A DNA stretch of 64,000 nt from JANQPD01 sp963715655 (GTDB lineage Bacteria > Bacteroidota > Bacteroidia > Flavobacteriales > Schleiferiaceae), in NCBI GenBank assembly GCA_963715655.1, contig OY970262.1:2356001-2420000 (forward strand). Direction: 5' to 3'. The notes below the pieces were generated by a model. That model was not told where the DNA came from. It worked only from the letters and a program-made list of their open reading frames with translations, and did no database searches. The first letter of the stretch is position 1. Each line of letters opens with the position of its first letter. A program made the translations under genes and the position numbers. Of this stretch, positions 57,627 to 64,000 are shown one piece after another.

Positions 57627-59040
57627 TATTTTTTCTTTTTAGTAAATATGTGTTTGATGTTGGAAAATACCTTACCACTTGTACCTCGGTTTTGTTTACA
57701 CATTTCTCAAAATCGCTGGCAAATAGATAATAATATTCATGCTTACGCGATTCATCACAAAAATCTAATTCAGGATGTACCAACCAATTTAAACCAAAAT
57801 ACTGTTTGTAAAAAGCCAGCGTAGTATTCATATATACGCTTTTTCCAAGGTGCAAATCTGTAGGTATTTCCTCAAACTGTTGGCTTAATACGCCAAGCGC
57901 GGCTTTAGTATCTGCATGTTCCTTAAAATCTGCAAAATAGCTTGCATTGTAGCCCATTTGCATTCCATAAATGTTTATTGTAAAAAATAGCAACACTAAA
58001 GCCTTGGCGGCAGATGAAAACCAAGTGGACATATTTTCAATTAATTGAGCTAAAGCAAAAAAGAAAAGAGGTATAAAAAACAAAGCCGTTCGATCAATTA
58101 AAAAAGGAGTGCCAAACAAGTAATGTTGCAGCATACTACCAATAACCGGAAATAGTAAGAAAATAATTAGAATGGTAAAAGACGTTAGTTTAATTTTTAA
58201 GGTCTGCTCTTGCCACAATTTGTAAAAGAACATAGCTAAAGCAGCAAAAATTAACACCAATGGCATCCAATGTATAGCAGGGCTTAGCTTATAATAGGTA
58301 AACGCTGAGATAAGAGAGCCCATGGTATTTTGGATAAATCCTGCATCACCCCCATAGTATAATTCGTTGGCAGCAATTAGTGCTTTAAGCGGAACATAGA
58401 GTATGGCAGCACTTAAAAAAATGAATAGTAAGCAAAGTAAAAATCCTTGTTTAACCCTACATTTTTCAGCAAAAGCTATAAATACCACTGCCAATGCCGA
58501 GAAAAAAATTAGCAAATAAGTAAAATTTGCCCAAGCTGCTATAAGAGCAAAGAGCAAGGATAACGTGCCATTTTGAATGGTTCGTTTCTTTAAAAGTTTT
58601 AAACTAAAAAACACACTTAAAACCGTAAAAGCCAAACTAATTCCGTACCCTCTAGCTAAGGTGAAATAATCTAGTATGTAAGGGTTTAGCGCTAAGATTA
58701 AAAACACCAACCAACCAAAAGTAGGTGCGTGCTTTTTAAGTAATTTATAACTAAAAAGTAAAAATATAACTTGTGCGCAAAGCACCGGAAGCCGCAATGC
58801 ATATTCCTGTAATCCAAAAATTGAATATGGCATTTTGAGTAAAGCCGAGTGCAAAACATGGTTGTTAGCAGCCGGGTAGGTATTTTTAAAAATATCTGAT
58901 AAAGATTGAGTTGCATAGCCAAGCACCGACCAGCTTTCATCATAGGTAAAGGCTAAGTGGTATGCGCGGAAATGGGTATAAAAAATGGCGAAAAGTGCGG
59001 ATAGAGCCACTATATAATTTTGAACCCTTTGCCTTTTCAA
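57577..59040 (-). CDS. GT-C type integral-membrane glycosyltransferase (ArnT/PMT-like)
   Basis: A 487-residue protein with about ten to twelve hydrophobic segments. Near the N-terminus the first periplasmic loop reads HLAFTYDESWSVLGYATQSLSDIF...YPAANNHVLHSALLKMP, with the Asp-Glu pair (DE) that is the presumed catalytic site of the GT-C fold, as in ArnT and protein O-mannosyltransferases. LVFLILALNPYILDYFTLARGYGISLAFT is the second typical helix/loop. It would transfer a sugar from a lipid-linked donor outside the membrane. The C-terminus overlaps pepD by 50 bp. A damaged copy of its first ~75 codons lies at 59897-60119. Confidence 0.9.
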   Translation of the reverse strand: MKRQRVQNYIVALSALFAIFYTHFRAYHLAFTYDESWSVLGYATQSLSDIFKNTYPAANNHVLHSALLKMPYSIFGLQEYALRLPVLCAQVIFLLFSYKLLKKHAPTFGWLVFLILALNPYILDYFTLARGYGISLAFTVLSVFFSLKLLKKRTIQNGTLSLLFALIAAWANFTYLLIFFSALAVVFIAFAEKCRVKQGFLLCLLFIFLSAAILYVPLKALIAANELYYGGDAGFIQNTMGSLISAFTYYKLSPAIHWMPLVLIFAALAMFFYKLWQEQTLKIKLTSFTILIIFLLFPVIGSMLQHYLFGTPFLIDRTALFFIPLFFFALAQLIENMSTWFSSAAKALVLLFFTINIYGMQMGYNASYFADFKEHADTKAALGVLSQQFEEIPTDLHLGKSVYMNTTLAFYKQYFGLNWLVHPELDFCDESRKHEYYYLFASDFEKCVNKTEVQVVRYFPTSNTYLLKRKNNEPSKTTTSAESMEQF

Positions 59041-59160
59041 TTTTTTTCTGTGAGCTTAATTTGAAAGAACAAACTTAGTACTACTAGCGTAATTTACCCT
59101 TATCGCGCTCGAATAAAAAGTAACGTAAAAAATTTCAAAATTAATTTGACCCATTTTTTT

Positions 59161-59168
59161 TATTTTTG
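59161..59168 (+). promoter_or_regulatory. -7 box upstream of the beta-barrel protein gene
   Basis: TATTTTTG matches TAnnTTTG exactly and lies 62 bp before the ATG at 59231. A TTTG at 59145-59148 is only 12 bp upstream, too close for a normal -33, so the promoter call is weak. Confidence 0.3.
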
Positions 59169-59230
59169 AGCCGAGCAACTAATTCATTTTACAAGTTGTC
59201 TTTATACCTAATAATACTTAACTTTTTCCA

Positions 59231-59818
59231 ATGAAATTTCCTACTCTCCTACTCATTTGTGCAAGCGCAATTATATCCTTTTCTACCTGCTATGCTCAAA
59301 ATGGTTTGAACACAACTAGCAATAGTGAAAACTATAAGCATAGTTTAACAGTAAATTTATTGCGCAACTCATCAACAATAGGCGCAACTTACGAGCGCAT
59401 ATACACGCCTTTTAGGAACCCACAATGGCAAACCGGTTTTGGTACAGGTATTGGTGGAGATTTGGTTTTTACGTTTATTGATGATGTAAGTTCTTCAAAG
59501 TATTCTGGTGTATCTATTCCCTTATTTGGTTTTTTAGAGTATGGGGTCAAACATCAAATTGGTTTGAGTTTAGGTTATGTATATAATTTTAGATTTATTA
59601 ATAACGTTCGCACTTCCACAAATAGAGAAGCAACTGTTTATTTAGACAAAAGTAGTGTGAATGCTGCACTTTATTATCGCTACAACTTTGGAAAAGATAG
59701 AAGGTACTTTATGGGACTAACGCTTGAAGGAGAGCAATCATTTGGTTCTTATTATGGAACTAAGCTTAGGTTTCCTGCTACCATTGCTCCGTCTATTAGT
59801 TTTGGATATCGTTTTTAG
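59231..59818 (+). CDS. predicted outer-membrane beta-barrel or secreted protein, unknown function
   Basis: A 195-residue exported protein. The signal peptide MKFPTLLLICASAIISFSTCYA ends near residue 22. The mature part alternates hydrophobic and polar residues (HSLTVNLLRNSSTIGATYERIY, VKHQIGLSLGYVYNFRF, VNAALYYRYNFGKDRRYFMGLTLEG) and ends APSISFGYRF with a terminal Phe, the pattern of an 8-stranded outer-membrane barrel. No described family is recognised. It is monocistronic, with a strong terminator right after its stop. The pseudogene remnants that follow belong to the other strand. Confidence 0.75.
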   Translation: MKFPTLLLICASAIISFSTCYAQNGLNTTSNSENYKHSLTVNLLRNSSTIGATYERIYTPFRNPQWQTGFGTGIGGDLVFTFIDDVSSSKYSGVSIPLFGFLEYGVKHQIGLSLGYVYNFRFINNVRTSTNREATVYLDKSSVNAALYYRYNFGKDRRYFMGLTLEGEQSFGSYYGTKLRFPATIAPSISFGYRF

Positions 59819-59820
59819 AT

Positions 59821-59855
59821 AAAAGCGGCAGCTCTCAAACAGAACTGCCGCTTTT
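59821..59855 (+). terminator. rho-independent terminator after the beta-barrel gene
   Basis: AAAAGCGGCAG and CTGCCGCTTTT pair perfectly (11 bp) around a 13-base loop and end in a T-run. Confidence 0.9.
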
Positions 59856-59896
59856 CTAATAATATTTAGTGTACCACTTACTAATTCCCTAAAATA

Positions 59897-60119
59897 ATTG
59901 ATGCACAAAGCACCGGAAGCCGCAAGGCATATTCATGTGAGCCAAAAATTGAATATGGCACTTTGAGTAAGGCCGAGTGCAAAACATGGTTGTTAGCAGC
60001 CGGATAGGTGTTTTTAAAAATATCTGACAAAGCTTGAGTTGCATAGCAAAGCACCGACCAGCTTGCATCATAGGTAAAGGCTAAATGGTATGCGCGAAAA
60101 TGGGTATAAAAAACGGAAA
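59897..60119 (-). pseudogene. duplicated 5' fragment of the GT-C glycosyltransferase gene
   Basis: About 220 bp closely matching 58780-58990, in the same orientation as that gene. Read on the minus strand it gives FYTHFRAYHLAFTYDASWSV, then ATQALSDIFKNTYPAANNHV and EYALRLPVLCA, i.e. residues ~18-95 of the transferase, and then runs into unrelated sequence and stops. The catalytic DE pair is DA here. It lacks a start and the remaining 80% of the gene. The right-hand end joins the PIN gene remnant at about 60119, where TTTTTTATACCCATTTT is shared by the donor and target. Confidence 0.92.
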
Positions 60120-60176
60120 ATTCTTTTGAATCAGAGCCGAAACAATAACGTTTGTGTCAATAACCAGCTTTTGCAT
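60081..60176 (-). pseudogene. PIN-domain toxin gene, truncated after about 20 codons
   Basis: From the ATG at 60176 the minus strand reads MQKLVIDTNVIVSALIQKNF, a typical PIN-domain N-terminus (putative toxin, PIN family) with the first active-site Asp in IDTN. The frame then enters the glycosyltransferase fragment (PFFIPIFAHTI) and stops at 60081. The remaining ~110 codons of a PIN toxin are gone. It overlaps the antitoxin gene by 20 bp, so it once formed an operon with it. Confidence 0.88.
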
Positions 60177-60384
60177 TCCTATGCTGCTTTATATCTTGAT
60201 TAATCTCGTCCATTGTCATTTTAGCCAATCCATATTTCTCCGCAAGTTTTACGCTTTCTTCAAGCATGTGTCCTGAAATACGTTTTGTTAAAATATCCAA
60301 CAATTCGGAAAACGAAAGTTTATTACTGCTCAAGTTCAACTGATTGTACTCAAAATCTGAAAGTTCTATTTGTAATGATTTCAT
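60157..60384 (-). CDS. orphan antitoxin of a broken PIN toxin-antitoxin pair
   Basis: A 75-residue small protein: MKSLQIELSDFEYNQLNLSS, then LSFSELLDILTKRISGHMLEES, then AKYGLAKMTMDEINQDIKQHRN-like end (EKYGLAKMTMDEINQDIKQH). It starts like a ribbon or helical antitoxin (MKSLQIELSD) and ends in a helix that would wrap the toxin. The toxin gene begins 20 bp before its stop but is truncated, so this antitoxin has no partner in this locus. The frame is intact, which suggests the damage to the toxin is recent or the antitoxin is kept for other uses. Family is inferred from the gene arrangement. Confidence 0.8.
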   Translation of the reverse strand: MKSLQIELSDFEYNQLNLSSNKLSFSELLDILTKRISGHMLEESVKLAEKYGLAKMTMDEINQDIKQHRNAKAGY

Positions 60385-60437
60385 ACTAAATATCTTTCTT
60401 TAAAGGTATTATAAAAACGTAAAAGTATTATCGTTTG

Positions 60438-61253
60438 CTATTGATTCCCCAATATAATGGGTAAGCCATCTTTACCGCTACCAATAATTACGGTTTTAGT
60501 ATTTGGCGACTTGGCTAACTCTAGCGTTGCCTCTATCCCCTTCTCCTGTAAAATTTTATCAGTTAAAGAACTACTAATAATCTTATTTGCCGTTGCTTTA
60601 CCTTCTGCTTCAATTTCTTGGCGCTCCGCTTCTTTTTGCGCTTTATCTAACCGATATTGATATTCTAAAGAAGATTGCTCTTGCTCTAATTTACGCTCAA
60701 TGGCGGCTTTTAATTTTGGTGGCAATTGTATGTCACGAATTAAAATCGCATCTAAATACAAATCATTACGCTTTAATGCATTGGCCGTGCGTTCAGCAAT
60801 TTCGCTTTGTATGGTTTCACGTTTAGTACTATACAATTCATCCGGCAAGTACTTTCCAATAACTTCACGCGTAGCCGAGCGGATTTCCGGTATAATTATT
60901 TTATCGTGATAGTTGACACCCACGTTGTTGTGCAAATAACCAATACGATTTTCATCGGGTTGATAACGATATGAAAGCTCGGCTCCAATGGTCAATCCAT
61001 TTTTACTCAATACTTCCATGGTGGTTCTACTTTCTTGCAACTGCACATTGTAAATAAATACTTCATCCCACGGTAACTTAAAGTGAAATCCTTGTGGATA
61101 AACGGTTTCTTCATCTAAACCACCTTGGAATTTTCTGAAAATTACACCTTTTTCACCCGTTTGTATAGTATAGGTAAAACTGTTCCAAGCTACCAATACA
61201 ATAATAAAGGCTACTGCTGCGATTACGATAATCGCGGTTCTTCTTTGATTCAT
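60438..61253 (-). CDS. prohibitin-family (SPFH/Band 7) membrane protein
   Basis: A 271-residue protein. A single N-terminal hydrophobic helix (AIIVIAAVAFIIVLVAWNSF) anchors it, then the SPFH domain (VIFRKFQGGLDEETVYPQGFHFKLPWDEVFIYNVQLQE), the segment LKRNDLYLDAILIRDIQLPPKLKAAIERKLEQEQSS typical of prohibitins, and a long coiled coil rich in Glu/Lys. It probably forms ring oligomers in the inner membrane and affects membrane proteases. It follows the VWA-like membrane protein gene by 7 bp on the same strand, so they are likely co-transcribed. Confidence 0.93.
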   Translation of the reverse strand: MNQRRTAIIVIAAVAFIIVLVAWNSFTYTIQTGEKGVIFRKFQGGLDEETVYPQGFHFKLPWDEVFIYNVQLQESRTTMEVLSKNGLTIGAELSYRYQPDENRIGYLHNNVGVNYHDKIIIPEIRSATREVIGKYLPDELYSTKRETIQSEIAERTANALKRNDLYLDAILIRDIQLPPKLKAAIERKLEQEQSSLEYQYRLDKAQKEAERQEIEAEGKATANKIISSSLTDKILQEKGIEATLELAKSPNTKTVIIGSGKDGLPIILGNQ

Positions 61254-61260
61254 GTTTTTT

Positions 61261-63315
61261 TTAATATTTTCCGAAGTACTTTCTGAGCACCCATTCTAAT
61301 CCTACGAAGGTAAGGAGTATAAAAAAGAATAGTTTAATACTTATTAAAGGTTTTGTTTCTGTTTTAAAAACGGATTGTGGAATAGCGTTATTGCTGTTCA
61401 ATAAATCATCAACCAACTGCTGGCTAGTGGCTAAGGTATATGCTTTACCACCGGTTTCGTTAGCCAAATTACGCAGCATTCCAAAGCGTGCGGTTAAATC
61501 ACGCGCTTCTATACTTATGGCTTTTACTTCAAAAGCGCCTTTTTTAACAAAAGTTTCATCGCCCAACTTGGCTTGTGCCGAATAACTGTAAACACCCGCT
61601 GGCAAAGGTTTTATTACCAAACTGTAGGCTTGTTCATTTTGGTTAAAGGCATAATCAAATTGCTCACCGGCTTCGTTAAGCAATTGTAGTTTCACTTCTG
61701 CCTTTTGGCTTAATTGTCCACTTTGGTTTAGCACGTTGGCTTTTAGCCTGATATCTTCTCGGTTGCTATAACTGCGCTTTACATTTAAAGTAAATCGTTG
61801 CTCACTTTCCTGCAAACTCAAATAGCTAAGCGTACTTTGAATTAGTTCATCAAAGGTTTTTTGGTTTCCGTTTACACGATAATCTTCTACACGCCAACGC
61901 CAAAAATTTATACCATGTGTTACCGTAGTTTTTATTTTTCCTTTTTGTGTATAATACCAAAGTGGGTCTGCAGTTACCACCGAACCTACTTTTTTATAAA
62001 ACAAAGGGGTTACTTTTTCACCGGTTTGCAACTTCCCGAAAGGGCTAAGCAACGGATTGGTGGCGCTGCTTAATGACTCTAATTCGCTTGGCAAGGCAAA
62101 AAGGGTAAAACCAGTATTTAACTTTACCAAAGTTGGTTCAAACTGCGCAGAAACCTGCGCGCCAAGCTGTTGATTTACAGCACCTGCATTGGCTTCCGGA
62201 CCGTTAATTAACCAATACGCTTTTTTGGTTTGTGCAATTGCTTGTAATTGCACAGCGCTAGGTTGATGTAAAATAAAAAGGTCATTCTCTTTCGCAGCTT
62301 TCTGTAAGCCATTATCGCCTAAAATCAAGTTTATTTTATAGCGTTCACTTTCCGCCAAAGCGGCTTTTATAGCGTAAATATCAGGGTGTGGTGCATGTGC
62401 AAAAAAGCCCACTTGCTTTTGCTGATTGTTGATGTTAATGGTAAAACTAGCTGCGTTGTTGGCCGTGTTTTCTTCTTCACCCAATGGATTTACTGCTATG
62501 GAAAATCTGCGTAAGCCAGCTTTTTTAGGTTGAATAAAATATTGAAACGTAAAACTTTGCTGATTTTGAGCCACAGAAATTGGCTCGCTAAACAGCGTTT
62601 CTCCTTCTTGGTTTTTTACAGTAACAACACTTCTTTTTCCGGATAACCCGTTGGTTTCAATGGTAAAACCTACGGCAAATTCATTTTGTAAATATGCTTC
62701 ATCATTTACCTGTATGGCTGCTATTCTAGCGTCAGCATACTGTATGCTATCGCCCATTAACACCGTTTGCACGGGATAAGTAAAATAGCGTGCACTGTAT
62801 TGAGGATTACTGCCTTTGTTGTAAATACCATCACTTAGCAACACCAAACCGCCCACATATTGATTGTAATAATTGCTTTGTGCCGCTTGTAATGCGGAAG
62901 AAATATCGGTGTAAACACCTGTAAACTGAACTGAATCGGGATTTTCTAAGGTTTCTGCAAAAGGCATTTCTACTACCTCAAACTTTTCGCTAAGCGCTGC
63001 TTTTACTTTGGGGGCGTTTTGTTGCAACCAATTTTTGGTCTCGGTTGAATCTTTCTGCAAAAGCAAAGACGCTGAAACATCCTGCATCCAAACCAAAATA
63101 GGTTTTTGCGTGCTTTCTGTTTGCCTTTTTAGCATAGGTGAAAGCAGTAAAATACCAATAACCAGAATAAGTAAAAAACGCAATGAAGCCAGTAAGCCAC
63201 GCTGACTTTTTGTGAAGTTTTTAGCATTGCCATACAGCACCCAAGCAGATGCTCCGGCCAACGCCACTATCGGCAAAAGCCACCATAAAGAATATTGAAA
63301 AATGAGCTGTGCCAA
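61261..63315 (-). CDS. VWA-like integral-membrane protein of unknown function
   Basis: A 684-residue protein with two N-terminal hydrophobic helices (LWWLLPIVALAGASAWVLYG and LLASLRFLLILVIGILLLSP) and one at the extreme C-terminus (LISIKLFFFILLTFVGLEWVL), the layout of Bat-type VWA proteins. KPILVWMQDVSASLLLQKDS is where the VWA MIDAS (DxSxS) is expected and keeps D-V-S-A-S; GGLVLLSDGIYNKGSNP resembles the later VWA motif SDG. The large middle part contains beta-rich domains (NQNEQAYSLVIKPLPAGVYSYSA). It is conserved in Bacteroidota but uncharacterised. It begins 16 bp after fabG and ends 7 bp before the prohibitin gene. Confidence 0.82.
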   Translation of the reverse strand: MAQLIFQYSLWWLLPIVALAGASAWVLYGNAKNFTKSQRGLLASLRFLLILVIGILLLSPMLKRQTESTQKPILVWMQDVSASLLLQKDSTETKNWLQQNAPKVKAALSEKFEVVEMPFAETLENPDSVQFTGVYTDISSALQAAQSNYYNQYVGGLVLLSDGIYNKGSNPQYSARYFTYPVQTVLMGDSIQYADARIAAIQVNDEAYLQNEFAVGFTIETNGLSGKRSVVTVKNQEGETLFSEPISVAQNQQSFTFQYFIQPKKAGLRRFSIAVNPLGEEENTANNAASFTININNQQKQVGFFAHAPHPDIYAIKAALAESERYKINLILGDNGLQKAAKENDLFILHQPSAVQLQAIAQTKKAYWLINGPEANAGAVNQQLGAQVSAQFEPTLVKLNTGFTLFALPSELESLSSATNPLLSPFGKLQTGEKVTPLFYKKVGSVVTADPLWYYTQKGKIKTTVTHGINFWRWRVEDYRVNGNQKTFDELIQSTLSYLSLQESEQRFTLNVKRSYSNREDIRLKANVLNQSGQLSQKAEVKLQLLNEAGEQFDYAFNQNEQAYSLVIKPLPAGVYSYSAQAKLGDETFVKKGAFEVKAISIEARDLTARFGMLRNLANETGGKAYTLATSQQLVDDLLNSNNAIPQSVFKTETKPLISIKLFFFILLTFVGLEWVLRKYFGKY

Positions 63316-63331
63316 AAGGCGTTGTAGAGTT

Positions 63332-64000
63332 TTAGGTTAACATGCCACCGTCCACGCTTAGCGTTTGCCCAGTGATGTAAGTAGAAAGATCTGAGGCTAA
63401 AAATAAACAGGCGTTGGCAATATCTTCGGGTGTGCCGCCACGTTTTAACGGAATACCATCGCGCCAAGCTTGCACCGTTTTTTCGTCTAATTTTTCGGTC
63501 ATTTCTGTTTCAATAAAACCCGGTGCTATGGCGTTGCAACGGATGCCTCGGCTACCTAATTCTAAAGCTATAGATTTGGTAAAACCAATCATACCGGCTT
63601 TACTAGCTGCATAATTACTTTGGCCGGCATTACCTTTTACCCCCACAATAGAGCTCATATTAATAATAGAACCCGAACGTTGTTTTAAGAAGGTACGTTG
63701 AATCGCTTTAGTGGTATTAAACACGGATTTTAAATTGATTTCTATCACCTTATCAAAATCTGCTTCGCCCATGCGCATCAGCAAATTATCCTTGGTAATA
63801 CCCGCATTATTTATCAAAATATCAATTGTACCAAAGTCTTCAAGCACATCAGCAATCAGTTTTTCTGCAGATGTAAAGTCAGATGCATCAGAGCGATATC
63901 CTTTTACTTTGGTGCCGGCTGAGGCCAATTCTTTTTCAAAAGCCTCTGCCGCTTCTACTGAAGATAAATAGGTAAACGCCACGTTGGCACCATGATTTAC
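63332..64000 (-). CDS. fabG: 3-oxoacyl-[ACP] reductase FabG, 5' end beyond the window
   Basis: The C-terminal ~222 residues of an SDR reductase. IDILINNAGITKDNLLMRMGEADFDKVIEINLKSVFN, IINMSSIVGVKGNAGQSNYAASKAGMIGFTKSIALE (catalytic Ser, Tyr-x3-Lys) and IAPGFIETEMTEKL...GRGGTPEDIANACLFLASDLSTYITGQTLSVDGGM-type ending are those of FabG. The frame runs open to the window edge (VNHGANVAFTYL), so the Rossmann GxxxGIG start lies outside. It reduces 3-oxoacyl-ACP in fatty-acid synthesis. Housekeeping FabG is likely, not part of the PKS cluster 13 kb away. Confidence 0.95.
   Translation of the reverse strand, partial: VNHGANVAFTYLSSVEAAEAFEKELASAGTKVKGYRSDASDFTSAEKLIADVLEDFGTIDILINNAGITKDNLLMRMGEADFDKVIEINLKSVFNTTKAIQRTFLKQRSGSIINMSSIVGVKGNAGQSNYAASKAGMIGFTKSIALELGSRGIRCNAIAPGFIETEMTEKLDEKTVQAWRDGIPLKRGGTPEDIANACLFLASDLSTYITGQTLSVDGGMLT

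Noticed and set aside
59889..60071. 60-residue minus-strand open frame
   Set aside because: Out of frame with the glycosyltransferase fragment it lies in; a matching shadow (58698-58943) occurs in the parent gene.
1..64000. tRNA or rRNA genes
   Set aside because: No cloverleaf-like GTTCRANNC arm with matching acceptor ends was seen in the gaps, but a tRNAscan run was not possible.

Overview
The window is bacterial chromosomal DNA of low G+C content. The gene families point to Bacteroidota, most likely a Flavobacteriales-type organism: a SusC/SusD pair, a TonB receptor with a DUF4249 lipoprotein, a secreted ThuA protein with a type IX secretion C-terminal domain, -7 boxes of the TAnnTTTG type, and no obvious Shine-Dalgarno sites. 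I saw no rRNA, tRNA, CRISPR array or insertion sequence. The genus cannot be fixed from this sequence alone.

Left third (1-22 kb): an edge-truncated RloB/AAA ATPase pair (AbiL-like defence), acetyl-CoA synthetase, a GIY-YIG nuclease inside a field of dispersed hairpin repeats, a PIF1-like helicase, a secreted ThuA protein, and the TIGR03915/TIGR03916 radical-SAM DNA-repair pair. A ~1 kb tandem array of six ~169-bp hairpin units follows. It lies directly downstream of fused isobutyryl-CoA mutase icmF, whose coding sequence carries in-frame copies of the same repeat. Then come a TonB receptor/DUF4249 pair, a small lipoprotein and htpG.

Middle (22-45 kb): hutI-hutG-ftcD for histidine degradation, a lipoprotein, a tricorn-like protease, a heavily decayed purT pseudogene, a Fic protein with an HTH domain, and a SusCD pair. 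An 8.3 kb co-directional block follows, made of a YnjBCD-type ABC importer, a variant nucleoside hydrolase, a methylthioribose-kinase-like phosphotransferase, a radical SAM protein and two TIGR04282 transferases, one at each end. I know of no characterised pathway with this set, and it is my best candidate for an undescribed system.

Right third (45-64 kb): an S1-domain RNA-binding protein; a three-gene HipB-HipS-HipT kinase toxin system; an eight-gene phenolic-lipid-type cluster (PPTase, ACP, ketosynthase, dehydratase, SDR reductase, type III polyketide synthase, methyltransferase, flavoprotein); a repeat-rich spacer with a perfect 27-bp palindrome; pepD; a GT-C type membrane glycosyltransferase; an intact antitoxin whose PIN toxin was cut short by a duplicated piece of that glycosyltransferase; a prohibitin; a VWA-like membrane protein; and fabG running off the edge.

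Three themes recur. Several families of hairpin repeats litter the spacers, and one has entered a gene. Gene decay is visible in purT, the PIN toxin and the glycosyltransferase fragment. Two genes seem to lack any standard start codon, with ATA where the ATG is expected.
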